36,917 nt of DNA from an uncultured Lachnospiraceae bacterium (GTDB lineage Bacteria > Bacillota > Clostridia > Lachnospirales > Lachnospiraceae): positions 1-36,917 of the forward strand of contig CALEFO010000119.1 of assembly GCA_937877165.1 (NCBI GenBank), read 5' to 3'. The notes below the pieces were generated by a model. It searched no databases and had not been told where the DNA came from. It worked only from the letters and a program-made list of their open reading frames with translations. Shown in pieces: positions 7,728 to 16,582 of the stretch (positions are counted from its first letter, which is position 1; each line of letters starts with the position of its first letter). A program made the translations under genes and the position numbers.

Positions 7728-8681
7728 ATGACGCTTCCAAGGAAAAGCGAAGCAGCTGTAGTAAAAAGAAAATCAACAATAAAAAAGGACTGGCCATTGT
7801 ATTTACTGGCGCTTCCTGGAACGATTGCCCTGCTTTTATTTTCATATTTTCCGATGACAGGAATTATCCTCGTTTTCAAAGATTATAACTTCCGGGGAGG
7901 AATCTTTAAAAGTCCGTGGGCAACGCCGATTTTCAAGAATTTTATTTATTTCTTCAATAACAAAAGTACGGCAATCCGGGCAACCTCGCTGACCGTTATG
8001 TATAATCTTTTGTTCTTTGCAGTGGGAACTATTGCGGCGGTTGCGATTGCAATTATGCTGAGCGAAATTGCGAATAGATTTTTTGTTAAGATTTCGCAGA
8101 GTCTGATGTTTCTTCCATATTTTATTTCCTGGATGGTGTCGGGGGCAATTCTGTATGCACTGTTGAATCCACAGACGGGAATGATTAATAAAATAATCGC
8201 GGCTGTTACGGGAAGTACGTATGATTTCTATGCGAAGCCGGGAATCTGGATTCTGATTCTTACGATTGTAAATACATGGCAGAGTTGTGGCTACAATTCG
8301 ATTATTTACTATGGCGTATTAACAGGAATAGATTCGTCTCTTTATGAAGCAGCCAAGGTAGACGGAGCGACAAAATGGCAGTGCATCAAGCACATTACTC
8401 TGCCGCTACTAAAGCCTACGATCATTATTCTGTTCCTCTTGTCTGTCGGAAACATCATGAGAGGAAATCTGAATATGATCATCGGACTGACGAATTTGAA
8501 TCCGGTGCTGTTCCCTACCACGGATCTGATTGATGTGTTCGTTTATCGAAGTGGCGTCAGAAACGGAGAAATGGCATTTGCTTCGGCAATTTCATTGTAT
8601 CAGTCAATTTTCGGCTTTATCTTCGTTGTTCTTGCGAATAAGATCGCCGGAAAGTTTGATGAAGATTCTACGTTGTTCTGA
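7728..8681 (+). CDS. Carbohydrate ABC transporter permease, LplB type
   Basis: A 317-residue membrane permease of the binding-protein-dependent type, with about six helices. A basic cytosolic N-terminus precedes DWPLYLLALPGTIALLLFSY, typical of LplB/YteP proteins, and FPMTGIILVFKDYN is a family signature. The cytoplasmic EAA loop, EAAKVDGATKWQCIKHI followed by TLPLLKP, contacts the ATPase. AGAAGGGGGAAAG precedes the ATG. The second permease starts 14 bases after the stop and the binding lipoprotein follows, giving a three-gene operon. No ATPase gene is present; such importers commonly share an MsmX-type ATPase encoded elsewhere. Confidence 0.9.
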   Translation: MTLPRKSEAAVVKRKSTIKKDWPLYLLALPGTIALLLFSYFPMTGIILVFKDYNFRGGIFKSPWATPIFKNFIYFFNNKSTAIRATSLTVMYNLLFFAVGTIAAVAIAIMLSEIANRFFVKISQSLMFLPYFISWMVSGAILYALLNPQTGMINKIIAAVTGSTYDFYAKPGIWILILTIVNTWQSCGYNSIIYYGVLTGIDSSLYEAAKVDGATKWQCIKHITLPLLKPTIIILFLLSVGNIMRGNLNMIIGLTNLNPVLFPTTDLIDVFVYRSGVRNGEMAFASAISLYQSIFGFIFVVLANKIAGKFDEDSTLF

Positions 8682-8695
8682 GGGAGGATACGGAC

Positions 8696-9583
8696 ATGAA
8701 AAAGAAATTCTCTTCTGACACTGTTCTGACGGCAGCATTTTATGTCCTGCTGGCCGTAGCGGCACTGATCGCGGTTTTCCCGATCGTATTCGCATTCGTC
8801 GGTTCCTTTACGCCGGAGAATTATGTTACGCAGAATGGCTTTACCCTGTTCCCGAAGGAGCTGTCTCTGGAAACCTACCAGTACGTATTTCAGTCGCAGG
8901 GATACAAACTGCTTCAGGCATACGGCAACAGCATTCTGGTTACCCTTGCGGGAACAGCCATTTCCGTTTTTGTCACTGTAACCTACGCTTATGTAATTTC
9001 AGTCAAAAATTTCAAGGCGGCACCAAAGTTTGCCTTTTTTGCCTATTTCACGATGCTGTTCAACGGAGGAATGCTGGCATGGTATCTGGTATGTACCAAG
9101 TATCTTGGCCTGAAGGACAATCTGTTTGCACTGATCCTTCCGTATTCCATGAATGTATTCAACATGTATCTGATGCGGAACTTCTTCAAAGGCCTGCCCT
9201 ATGAGCTGACGGAGAGTGCACTGGTTGATGGAGCGGGGCACATTACAATCCTGACCAGAATCATTCTTCCGCTTGCGAAGGCTGGGATCGTGACGATTAC
9301 GCTTTTCTATGCACTGCAGTATTGGAATGATTTCTATCTCCCGCTGATGTTAATCAATGATGAAAAGTATTACACGATTCAGTACATCCTGTACAAGATG
9401 ATGTCCAATATCCAGTATCTGGCGGCCAATCCGTCCAGTTCGGTTGCGTCCCACATTGTTCTTCCGGCGCAGACGATTAAGATGGCAATCACCTGTATTG
9501 CAATCGGACCCATTATTATTGTTTATCCGTTTATTCAGAAATATTTTGTAAAAGGCGTCACAGTGGGAGCTTTGAAGGGATAA
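8696..9583 (+). CDS. Carbohydrate ABC transporter permease, YtcP/LplC type
   Basis: The second permease subunit (295 residues, about six helices) of the same sugar importer. GGGAGGA precedes the ATG, 14 bases after the upstream gene. The EAA loop reads ESALVDGAGHITILTRI followed by ILPLAKAG, and the C-terminus YPFIQKYFVKGVTVGALKG is the near-universal ending of MalG/YtcP-type permeases. It would pair with the LplB-type subunit to form the channel. In Bacillus, transporters of this subfamily take up complex oligosaccharides such as rhamnogalacturonan fragments (family knowledge). The rhamnose operon 3 kb downstream makes a similar substrate plausible, but this is not proven. Confidence 0.9.
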   Translation: MKKKFSSDTVLTAAFYVLLAVAALIAVFPIVFAFVGSFTPENYVTQNGFTLFPKELSLETYQYVFQSQGYKLLQAYGNSILVTLAGTAISVFVTVTYAYVISVKNFKAAPKFAFFAYFTMLFNGGMLAWYLVCTKYLGLKDNLFALILPYSMNVFNMYLMRNFFKGLPYELTESALVDGAGHITILTRIILPLAKAGIVTITLFYALQYWNDFYLPLMLINDEKYYTIQYILYKMMSNIQYLAANPSSSVASHIVLPAQTIKMAITCIAIGPIIIVYPFIQKYFVKGVTVGALKG

Positions 9584-9634
9584 GTGAATCCGCCGGAATC
9601 AACCGGCTGATGATAAAAAGGAGGGTTTTAAGGT

Positions 9635-11179
9635 ATGAAAAGAAAGAAATTGGTCGCATTGGCAGCAGTACTTGCAATGTCTGCCTCCATGTTCGTCGGA
9701 TGCGGAAGCTCCGGATCCGGAAGCGGATCTGCATCGGCGGGGGATACTGCCGGAAGTCAGGAAGAGGCCAAGGGAGATCCGACGCCGGTCAATCTGGTGC
9801 TGTATGGAGAAGAATCGCAGCGTATGTCGGATTTTGCTCAGAATGAACTTCATCAGAAGGTGGAAGATGCCATTAATGTGGATCTGACCATCAGCTATCT
9901 ACCTTGGTCAGAGTATGCGGGCGGCAAGACAGAGCTGATGCTGTCTTCTGGAGAGAAGTTTGTAACCTATACGGATACGGCTTTTCTGTCAAAGTGTGTT
10001 TCCAAAGGATATTATGCGGATCTGACCGATGCGGCAGAAAAGTACGCAGGAGATCTGAAAAAGTACTGCGGCGGTGACGAAATGTTTGACATCTGGAAAG
10101 TAGACGGCAGACTGTATGCGCTTCCTTTCGGCAACAAGCCAAATGCCGGTGAGAATTATGTTGTTACGACCAGACAGGACATTCTGGAAGACTGCGGAAT
10201 GACCGAGCTGAAGACGCTGGATGATGTGGAAAAGTTCTATCAGCTTGCCAATGAGAAGCATCCTGGCATTGTAGGCTTCGGCCGCGGCGGAATTCTTCCG
10301 GAAATGGTAAATGGTGCGATTGCATCGGATGTCAACGTATATCGCCCGAACCATTTCATTTATACGGATGGGAACAAGCAGGATGATCCGACCGTATATA
10401 ATTATTATGCATCGGAGGAATACAAGGAAGCAGCACAGATTTTCCGGAAATGGTATCAGGATGGCCTGATTCCGGACTATATTCTTTCCAATTCCAATCA
10501 GGTGGATGCAGAGTTCATGAGTGGCAACGCCCTCTTTGCAGCAGGGGCAAGCTATCGGGTGTTTGAGTATGAGGATTCTGTCAGAAAGGCTGATTCGAAT
10601 GCTGTATTCAAGAATTACTATATTGGAGACAACACGGACAACAAGCCGCTGATGTCCAGAGGAACTTATTCAACCGCTTTTGCAGTCAGTGCAAATGTGG
10701 AAGGGGAGGAGCTGGACGGCTATGTAAAGCTTATCAATCTGCTGCAGAGCAGCCAGGAATGGAACGATCTGATTCTGTATGGAATCGAGGGCAAGGACTA
10801 CAATATTTCTGAGGATGGACAGCTGGAAATGATCAATACGGATACTCTGTTTGATACATGGCTTCCGGATAATATCAACTTCAAGAGATATCAGCCCTAT
10901 ATTACAGATGAGCAGAAGACAGAATATGAGAACTGGAATGATGGCTGCATCCCTCAGAAGGATCTTGGCTTTGCTTTTGATATGACCCCGGTTCAGACAG
11001 AGTATTCACAGCTTCAGGCAGTGGAACAGGAATATCTGAATCCGATTACCGATGGTGTTGTGGATTATGATGAGAACATTGATGCGGCACTGAAGAAACT
11101 GGATGAAGCCGGAATCGACAGATTCGTCGAAGAGTATCAGAAGCAGTTTACGGAGTTCATGAATTCCAAGAATCAGTAA
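9635..11179 (+). CDS. Extracellular sugar-binding lipoprotein of the LplB/YtcP importer
   Basis: A 514-residue solute-binding lipoprotein. AAAGGAGGG lies 9 bases before ATG 9635. A signal peptide MKRKKLVALAAVLAMSAS leads to the lipobox FVGC with Cys23, then a Gly/Ser linker to about residue 45. The mature part begins with PVNLVLYGEESQRM and has the length (over 500 residues) typical of LplA/YtcQ-type binding proteins. It ends in a helical segment (FVEEYQKQFTEFMNSKNQ) also typical of that group. It is the last gene of the three-gene importer operon and would capture an oligosaccharide outside the cell for the two permeases. The ligand is unknown; adjacency to rhamnose genes suggests rhamnose-containing glycans. 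Confidence 0.9.
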   Translation: MKRKKLVALAAVLAMSASMFVGCGSSGSGSGSASAGDTAGSQEEAKGDPTPVNLVLYGEESQRMSDFAQNELHQKVEDAINVDLTISYLPWSEYAGGKTELMLSSGEKFVTYTDTAFLSKCVSKGYYADLTDAAEKYAGDLKKYCGGDEMFDIWKVDGRLYALPFGNKPNAGENYVVTTRQDILEDCGMTELKTLDDVEKFYQLANEKHPGIVGFGRGGILPEMVNGAIASDVNVYRPNHFIYTDGNKQDDPTVYNYYASEEYKEAAQIFRKWYQDGLIPDYILSNSNQVDAEFMSGNALFAAGASYRVFEYEDSVRKADSNAVFKNYYIGDNTDNKPLMSRGTYSTAFAVSANVEGEELDGYVKLINLLQSSQEWNDLILYGIEGKDYNISEDGQLEMINTDTLFDTWLPDNINFKRYQPYITDEQKTEYENWNDGCIPQKDLGFAFDMTPVQTEYSQLQAVEQEYLNPITDGVVDYDENIDAALKKLDEAGIDRFVEEYQKQFTEFMNSKNQ

Positions 11180-11221
11180 GGAAGAAATCCGTATCCATAT
11201 CACATTAAGAAGAATTTTGGA

Positions 11222-11249
11222 GCAGGTCTGTCAGAGATGGCAGACCTGC
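11222..11249 (+). terminator. Hairpin after the importer operon, weak terminator
   Basis: A perfect 9-bp stem (GCAGGTCTG with CAGACCTGC) with a 10-base loop is followed only by TTCACC, so the U-tract is poor. It may be a weak terminator or an RNA-stabilising 3' end. Confidence 0.5.
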
Positions 11250-11303
11250 TTCACCGTAATTGCAAAAGAAAGACCGGACGGAGTGGATGGAAGAAATCGG
11301 ATT

Positions 11304-11312
11304 TGCTATAGT
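11304..11312 (+). promoter_or_regulatory. Extended -10 promoter (TGC-TATAGT) of second MATE gene
   Basis: An extended -10 element with a 5/6 hexamer at 11307-11312; the -35 region is weak (TGGATG at 11284). Transcription would start near 11319, about 50 bases before the ATG. Confidence 0.45.
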
Positions 11313-11370
11313 GTGCATGAGGGCCGGCAAATGAACGGCTTATGTTTTGGGGGAGGGGAAACAACAGAAT

Positions 11371-12783
11371 ATGAAGACAAAAGTACCGCAGAATACGTCA
11401 TGGAAGGAGCTCCTTGCCATGATGATGACGATTGCACTGCCGGTGGCCATGCAGAATCTTCTGTCCACGACGGGCAGCATGGTGGATACGATCATGCTGG
11501 GACGCCTTGGCGAGACCACGGTGGGAGCTGTGGGCCTGTGCGCACAGTTTACGAGTCTTATGTTCTCTGGGTACTGGGGATTTATCGGCGGAGGCATGCT
11601 GTTCATTGCCCAGTACTGGGGAGCCGGTAATGACGACGGCATTCGCAAGTCCTATGGCATCATGCTGGCCTTTGTCAGTATCACGGCGGCGGTCGGAACG
11701 TATCTGGCGCTGTTCCAGCCGATGTGGGTCATGCAGCTGTACACGAACTCGGAACCGATTCAGAAGATTGGTGTGGAGTATCTGCGCCTCGTCGGGATTT
11801 CCTATCCGTTTCAGATTCTCGCGGTCGCAATGGCCGCTCTTCTACGGTCGACGGAGCGTGTACGGATTCCGCTGGCTGGTGCCATTGCGGCGGTGATCAC
11901 GAACTGCGTCTGCAACTACATCCTGATTTTCGGAAAGCTCGGATTTCCGGCAATGGGGGTCCGCGGAGCTGCCTGCGGAACCATCCTTTCCTCCATTGTG
12001 AATGTCCTGGTGATCGTGGTGACGGCGAAGGCATGCCACGTTCCGTATCTTCTGGAAATTTCCGGTCATTGGAAATGGGATGGGGCTCTGCTGAAGGAGT
12101 TCCTGAAGAAGAGCTTCCCGATTATCATGAATGAAGTGCTGATCGGCGTCGGCAACATGCTGATCAACATCGTACTGGGGCATCAGGCCGAGCAGGCCAT
12201 TGCGGCGACCGCTGTCTTCCGGACGCTGGAGGGACTGGTGATTGGCTTTTTTGCCGGGTTTTCATCGGCGGCAACGGTTCTGGTTGGCAAGGAGGTCGGA
12301 GCCGGGAATCATGAAGAGGCCTATTCCCGTGGCTGGAGGCTGGTATACAGCTGTCAGGTCATTGTCCTGCTTGTCTGCCTTATGGTTCTGGCATTGCACG
12401 AACCGATTCTCCATGCGATGGGGCTGTCCGGGGAATCGTATCGGCTGGCGTTTTCGATGTTCGCTATTTATACCGTCCTGGGAACGGTCCGGATGGGCAA
12501 CTGGGTGCAGAATGACATGTACCGCTCCGCGGGTGATTCGGCCTTCGGCTCCACGCTGGAGATCTGCTTCATGTTCCTTCTGGTACAGCCGGTCATTCAT
12601 CTGGCAAACGGTCCGCTTCACTGGCCGTTTCTCGTGGTGTTCGCATTGTGCTATGTAGATGAGCCGATTCGCTACATCATCATGCAGATCCATCTGTATT
12701 CTATGAAATGGATTAAGCCGGTTTCTGAAGCGGGCCGCCGTACCATTGAGGAATTTCGTGGAAAATATGGTGTTCGCTCTTAA
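11371..12783 (+). CDS. MATE family efflux transporter (second copy)
   Basis: A 470-residue polytopic membrane protein, distinct from the MATE protein at 2437. ATG 11371 is preceded by GGGGGAGGGG with a rather long spacer of about 12 bases. MATE features include MVDTIMLGRLGETTVGAVGL in the first helix, the mid-protein FGKLGFPAMGVRGAACGTI and the second-half GFFAGFSSAATVLVGKEVGAG. The last is close to the NorM-type gate motif. Its stop codon overlaps by 4 bases the stop of the convergent rhaD gene, and there is no terminator between them. The substrate is unknown. Lying between a sugar importer and rhamnose genes does not by itself make it part of sugar metabolism. Confidence 0.9.
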   Translation: MKTKVPQNTSWKELLAMMMTIALPVAMQNLLSTTGSMVDTIMLGRLGETTVGAVGLCAQFTSLMFSGYWGFIGGGMLFIAQYWGAGNDDGIRKSYGIMLAFVSITAAVGTYLALFQPMWVMQLYTNSEPIQKIGVEYLRLVGISYPFQILAVAMAALLRSTERVRIPLAGAIAAVITNCVCNYILIFGKLGFPAMGVRGAACGTILSSIVNVLVIVVTAKACHVPYLLEISGHWKWDGALLKEFLKKSFPIIMNEVLIGVGNMLINIVLGHQAEQAIAATAVFRTLEGLVIGFFAGFSSAATVLVGKEVGAGNHEEAYSRGWRLVYSCQVIVLLVCLMVLALHEPILHAMGLSGESYRLAFSMFAIYTVLGTVRMGNWVQNDMYRSAGDSAFGSTLEICFMFLLVQPVIHLANGPLHWPFLVVFALCYVDEPIRYIIMQIHLYSMKWIKPVSEAGRRTIEEFRGKYGVRS

Positions 12784-13607
12784 TCAAGAAAGCTTTCGTT
12801 CAGGGTGACACCGAAATCGCGGGCGATCGCACGCAAATTATCATCGGTGATGGTCTGACGGATCAGGCCGCCGCCCATGGAGAGAACCTTGACGTAAATT
12901 TCCGCACTCTTTTCGATGGTGTGGGCCAGGCCGAAGGTGGTATCGAAATCCGGTCCGGAAGCGAACAGGCCGTGATGGGCCCAGACGGCTGCCTGGTAGG
13001 TTTTCATCAGCTCACTGGTTGCCATGGCGATGTCTGCGCCGCCGGGTACCATCCATGGGCAGACACCGACACCCTCCGGGAAGACCACGGGGCATTCGGT
13101 GGCGCTCTGCCACAATGCACGGGTGAAGTCGCGGTCCGTCAGGGGAAGAATGTAGGTCAGCGCGATGACATTGGTGGCATGACAGTGATAAATCACGCGG
13201 TTGGCCCCATGGGTAGCTGCCTTGCGGACGCTGTGGTTCATAAAGTGACTGGGGAACTCGGAGGTGGGTCTTGCGCCGCCCTCCAGCCCCCAGACGATGC
13301 GCCAGCTGTCTCCCCTGTCGTTGATTTCCACGATGCCGATGCTGTGAAGAGGATCGGATTCTACGTTGCGGAAGAACTTGCCGGAACCGGTGGTGATGAA
13401 GTACTCACCCTTCAGGTTGTCGGCCTGTACACCCATATTTACCCATTCGCGGGGCTGCTCGTTGAAGAAGGGACGGCACTGCGCCACCTCCTCCTCTTTC
13501 ATGCGGTAGGTCAGGTTGCCGCCGTTGCGCTCATGCCAGCCCTGAAGCCAGCCATCGTTGCACATCCGCATAAAGCCTTTTACAATTTCAACATCCAGAA
13601 TTCTCAT
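12780..13607 (-). CDS. rhaD: L-rhamnulose-1-phosphate aldolase
   Basis: A 275-residue class II aldolase that splits L-rhamnulose 1-phosphate into dihydroxyacetone phosphate and L-lactaldehyde. The numbering matches E. coli RhaD at the key sites: catalytic Glu117 (PTSEFPSH) and the zinc ligands His141 and His143 (YHCHATN) and His212 (WAHHGLF). The phosphate-binding NGGNLTYR (residues 28-35) and TTGSGKFFR are also present. This argues for RhaD and against FucA or AraD, which are shorter. AAGGAAGG lies 9 bases before the ATG. It is the last gene of the minus-strand operon, 36 bases after the isomerase gene. Its stop overlaps the convergent MATE stop by 4 bases. Confidence 0.95.
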   Translation of the reverse strand: MRILDVEIVKGFMRMCNDGWLQGWHERNGGNLTYRMKEEEVAQCRPFFNEQPREWVNMGVQADNLKGEYFITTGSGKFFRNVESDPLHSIGIVEINDRGDSWRIVWGLEGGARPTSEFPSHFMNHSVRKAATHGANRVIYHCHATNVIALTYILPLTDRDFTRALWQSATECPVVFPEGVGVCPWMVPGGADIAMATSELMKTYQAAVWAHHGLFASGPDFDTTFGLAHTIEKSAEIYVKVLSMGGGLIRQTITDDNLRAIARDFGVTLNESFLD

Positions 13608-13643
13608 AATTCAGTACCTTCCTTTCCCTTTTTTCCGGTTCCG

Positions 13644-15062
13644 TTATCGGGTGATGATGTCCACCGGGACGTCAAAAATTTTTGCAACCTTCAGAATCGT
13701 GTCAATGTGACGGCCGGTTGCGGCAGCCATGTGGTGGGTGGGACCAGCTTCGCTCCAGCGGTTGCAGAACTCCCGTGCACCGCAGGTGAAGCGGGTGCGC
13801 ATATTCGTATCGCCGAAGGTGAAGATGGGACCGGGCTCGTTCACGCCCTCAGCTGTCACAAATTTGAAGTGTCCGTCCTTGTCCTGTGTAATACCCAGAT
13901 AGGTCACCGGACCGAGACGGGGATAGAACTGGGTCAGGTAGCCGCCGCCCGTTTTCCCATGGAAAACAGGAACAATTTTCATGGTCGGCTTTTTTCCGGA
14001 GATATCGGCATCTCCGGAGCCCGAGTGGCCGATGATGCAGATATCCTCGTCAAAATCAATGGAGTACATCTCACTCAGCTGGCCGCAGCCTGCAATGGTC
14101 TTGAGAATACTCATGGCCATGGCTACCTTGATATCACCCTCAACCGCACAGGCCACGCCCTGCTTGATGAGCATGGAGAAGGCAGGAATCAGCATGCTGT
14201 CCAGCTTACCGGCCTTGCCCTGTGCAAAGCCATCGTAGTGAGATGCGATGAATGCGATTTTCTCGTCCTTGACCCACTGCTCAAAGGCTACGACATATCT
14301 TGCCATGTCCCATACCTTTTCCACCGTACCGCCGCCCTCAATGTCAAAGGTGTCCAGAATATCCTGCGCCTTGATGCGGATGGCATCCTCATCCGTGATA
14401 TTATCGGCAATGGCCCACATTTTTTCCCAGTCGAACTGCTTGGTGTACAGGAACAAACGGTTGTAGAGATTGGTTTCATCAATGTACAAATCCATCATAC
14501 CTGGGTATGGACGGCCGATCTGAGCCAGATTGGTATCGCGAAAGCGGCGGCGTACCTGGGCCGCACGGCACCAGTCCTCAATCTCGGACTGTACCTGCGG
14601 GTCCCCGCCCTCGACGACGCCGGTGATGACGGCATGGCGTTTGCCGGCACGCTCAAGGTCTGCGACCATCTCGCCAACCGCGCCGCAGGCGTACAGCTCG
14701 CCAAGCCAGGTGGGGGTATCGGTATTGGCGTAGTCCGGAGCTTTCTTCTTCTGGACATTTACGAGTACGACCGGAACGTTCAGGTCGCGCACAGCAGGCA
14801 GCATATTGTAAGAGGTGGCGTAGGTCAAAAGCTGCAGGATCACGAGATCGACATCCGCCGCACGGAATTTGTCGCCGGCAGCCATGGACAATTCCTTGGT
14901 AGTGACGATTCCGCCATCAATGATTTCTACGCTGTCAGGAAGAGTTTTTTTGAAGTCGGCGTACTGCTGCTGGAATTCGGGGACAAGAGTTGGAAACTGG
15001 GGAAGATATGCTCCCAGTGCGATGGCGAATACGCCAACGCGTGCTTTGGTTTCGACAAGCAT
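13644..15062 (-). CDS. L-fucose/L-arabinose isomerase family protein, candidate rhamnose isomerase
   Basis: A 472-residue cytosolic protein of the FucI/AraA-like isomerase superfamily (COG2407 type). N-terminal features include RVGVFAIALGAYLPQFP. DVDLVILQLLTYATS forms part of the first Rossmann-like region, and the C-terminal GPTHHMAAATGRH carries histidines expected for the metal site. A consensus AAGGAGG lies 7 bases before the ATG. It sits between rhamnulokinase and rhamnulose-1-phosphate aldolase genes, exactly where the first enzyme of the pathway is expected, and no classical RhaA is in the window. The simplest inference is that it converts L-rhamnose to L-rhamnulose. L-fucose or L-arabinose as substrate remains possible, because the family is broad. 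Confidence 0.82.
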   Translation of the reverse strand: MLVETKARVGVFAIALGAYLPQFPTLVPEFQQQYADFKKTLPDSVEIIDGGIVTTKELSMAAGDKFRAADVDLVILQLLTYATSYNMLPAVRDLNVPVVLVNVQKKKAPDYANTDTPTWLGELYACGAVGEMVADLERAGKRHAVITGVVEGGDPQVQSEIEDWCRAAQVRRRFRDTNLAQIGRPYPGMMDLYIDETNLYNRLFLYTKQFDWEKMWAIADNITDEDAIRIKAQDILDTFDIEGGGTVEKVWDMARYVVAFEQWVKDEKIAFIASHYDGFAQGKAGKLDSMLIPAFSMLIKQGVACAVEGDIKVAMAMSILKTIAGCGQLSEMYSIDFDEDICIIGHSGSGDADISGKKPTMKIVPVFHGKTGGGYLTQFYPRLGPVTYLGITQDKDGHFKFVTAEGVNEPGPIFTFGDTNMRTRFTCGAREFCNRWSEAGPTHHMAAATGRHIDTILKVAKIFDVPVDIITR

Positions 15063-15154
15063 GATAGAACCTCCTTATGTTTTGGTCGCAATGCGTTGCA
15101 TGCGATGGATCAGAACCTCTCCTGCGGGAGATGGAAGACCCGGACTATGAAAAA

Positions 15155-16459
15155 TCAAATTTGCATCTGAATTCTAAGATTGCCGATGGCAGTTGCCTCA
15201 ATGGGCAGGGCGATGACCCGCTTTTGTGTATAGTGAGCCGTCAGCTCATTCAAGACGGCGTTCTTCGCGCCGCCTCCTGCGATGTAAAGCGTGTCCCAGT
15301 GTCTGCCGGTCACGGTCTCCATTTCACGGTAAGCGTTCCCATAGCTGTATGCCAGCGAATGGTAGATGCTGCTTATAAGATCCGCAGCTGTGGCCGGTGC
15401 CTCACCAGTTTCGCTCAAGGCGGCAATGATTTCAGCACGCATATCCTGCGGAGCAGAAAAGCGGGCGTCATTCACATCAAAAATGCGCGTATACGAGCTG
15501 GTTTTGGACAGCTCTGCCATTTCTGCAAAGGAAATGCCCAGCTGCTTTTGCACACACTGAACGATCCAAAGCCCCATAATGTTCTTCAGATAGCGGATGT
15601 AGTGAGCGCCGCCTTCGTTGGTGAAGTTGGCCTTACGGCTCTTTGCGGTTGTCAGAGGGCTTGCCAGCTTGACACCAAGCAGGCTCCAGGTGCCGGAAGA
15701 CAGGAACGGCGCATCGCCCTGCTCCATCGGAATGCCCTCCACCGCACTGGCTGTGTCGTGGGTGGCGCACAGTACGACCTTGGTATTCCCACCTACCTCG
15801 GCAGCAACCTCCGGCGTTAACGGGCCAAGCACTGTGCCGGGAGAAGTCAGACGGGGAAACATGTGATCCGGAAGCCCCAGAGCCTTCACAATTCCGGGGT
15901 CATACTCTTTTGTTCCGGCATTGACAAGACCAGTGGAGGTTGCATTGGTATATTCGCGTGCCTTCACGCCGCACAGCTTCCAGAGAAGGTATTCCGGGAT
16001 CATCAGAAAATCCTCGGCCTGTGCCAGACGCCCGGATTTTTTATCTGCGTATAGCTGATAGATGGTGTTGAAGGGCTGAAACTGGATGCCGGTGCGCTGG
16101 TACAGTGTTTCAAATGGAAGAATCTGGTGAACCTCATCCAGAATGTCCTGTGTCCGACTGTCCCGGTAAGCGTAAACAGGGAAAAGAGGGTGTCCTTTTT
16201 TCAGCAGTACATAATCCACTGCCCATGTGTCAATGGAAAGGCTCTCAATGGAAGGATATTCTGAAAAGACTTTGCGGATGCCGTTTTTTACCTGGGCAAG
16301 CAAGGCGTCAATGTCCCATTCCAGATGGCCGTCTGTCCACCGGACATTGTTCGGGAACCGGTACACTTCCTCGGTGCGAAGAATGCCGTCCTCCATCCAT
16401 CCGACAATATGCCGTCCGCTGGATGCACCGATATCAATTGCCAGAAATCTTTTCTGCAT
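15155..16459 (-). CDS. rhaB: Rhamnulokinase, C-terminally short
   Basis: A 434-residue FGGY-family kinase that phosphorylates L-rhamnulose with ATP. The start is the ATG at 16459 with GGAGG upstream; an upstream in-frame ATG has no ribosome binding site. Motifs: N-terminal ATP-binding FLAIDIGASSGR, LSIDTWAVDYVLL, YAYRDSRT, catalytic-base Asp235 in CATHDTASAV, FLSSGTWSLLG and the adenosine-binding LYIAGGGAKN. The protein stops right after the motif EATAIGN, whereas characterised rhamnulokinases (E. coli, 489; B. subtilis, 485) run about 50 residues longer. No other frame restores the missing helix, so this looks like a deletion rather than a frameshift; activity may be affected. It is the first gene of the operon, 92 bases before the isomerase. 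Confidence 0.88.
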   Translation of the reverse strand: MQKRFLAIDIGASSGRHIVGWMEDGILRTEEVYRFPNNVRWTDGHLEWDIDALLAQVKNGIRKVFSEYPSIESLSIDTWAVDYVLLKKGHPLFPVYAYRDSRTQDILDEVHQILPFETLYQRTGIQFQPFNTIYQLYADKKSGRLAQAEDFLMIPEYLLWKLCGVKAREYTNATSTGLVNAGTKEYDPGIVKALGLPDHMFPRLTSPGTVLGPLTPEVAAEVGGNTKVVLCATHDTASAVEGIPMEQGDAPFLSSGTWSLLGVKLASPLTTAKSRKANFTNEGGAHYIRYLKNIMGLWIVQCVQKQLGISFAEMAELSKTSSYTRIFDVNDARFSAPQDMRAEIIAALSETGEAPATAADLISSIYHSLAYSYGNAYREMETVTGRHWDTLYIAGGGAKNAVLNELTAHYTQKRVIALPIEATAIGNLRIQMQI

Positions 16460-16492
16460 AATATGCTCCTCCTTCCACTTCGCAGCAACATC

Positions 16493-16501
16493 AGTATAGC
16501 A
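16493..16501 (-). promoter_or_regulatory. Extended -10 promoter of the rhamnose operon (TGC-TATACT)
   Basis: On the minus strand TATACT (16498-16493) is preceded by TGC, giving an extended -10 box. The -35 region (TGAAAT) is weak. Transcription would start near 16486, about 27 bases before rhaB. This is the layout expected of an activator-dependent sugar promoter. Confidence 0.45.
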
Positions 16502-16526
16502 GCCGAAATGGACGGATTTCATTTGC

Positions 16527-16541
16527 AAAGGTGACACCTTT
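16527..16541. promoter_or_regulatory. Palindromic operator candidate between rhaB and the AraC gene
   Basis: A perfect 7-1-7 palindrome, AAAGGTG-A-CACCTTT, centred at 16534. It lies about 48 bases upstream of the inferred rhaB start, just beyond the -35 region, a typical activator position. Part of the motif (AAGGTGACA) recurs at 16618-16626, next to the start of the regulator gene, which may allow autoregulation. Confidence 0.5.
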
Positions 16542-16582
16542 TTTGTGAAAAGTCCACTCTTATCCTTCGCGTGTGCAGCCGT

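Noticed and set aside
12921..15170. Long open frame on the plus strand opposite the rhamnose genes
   Set aside because: The minus-strand frames encode RhaD and the isomerase with conserved active sites; the plus frame is a compositional shadow.
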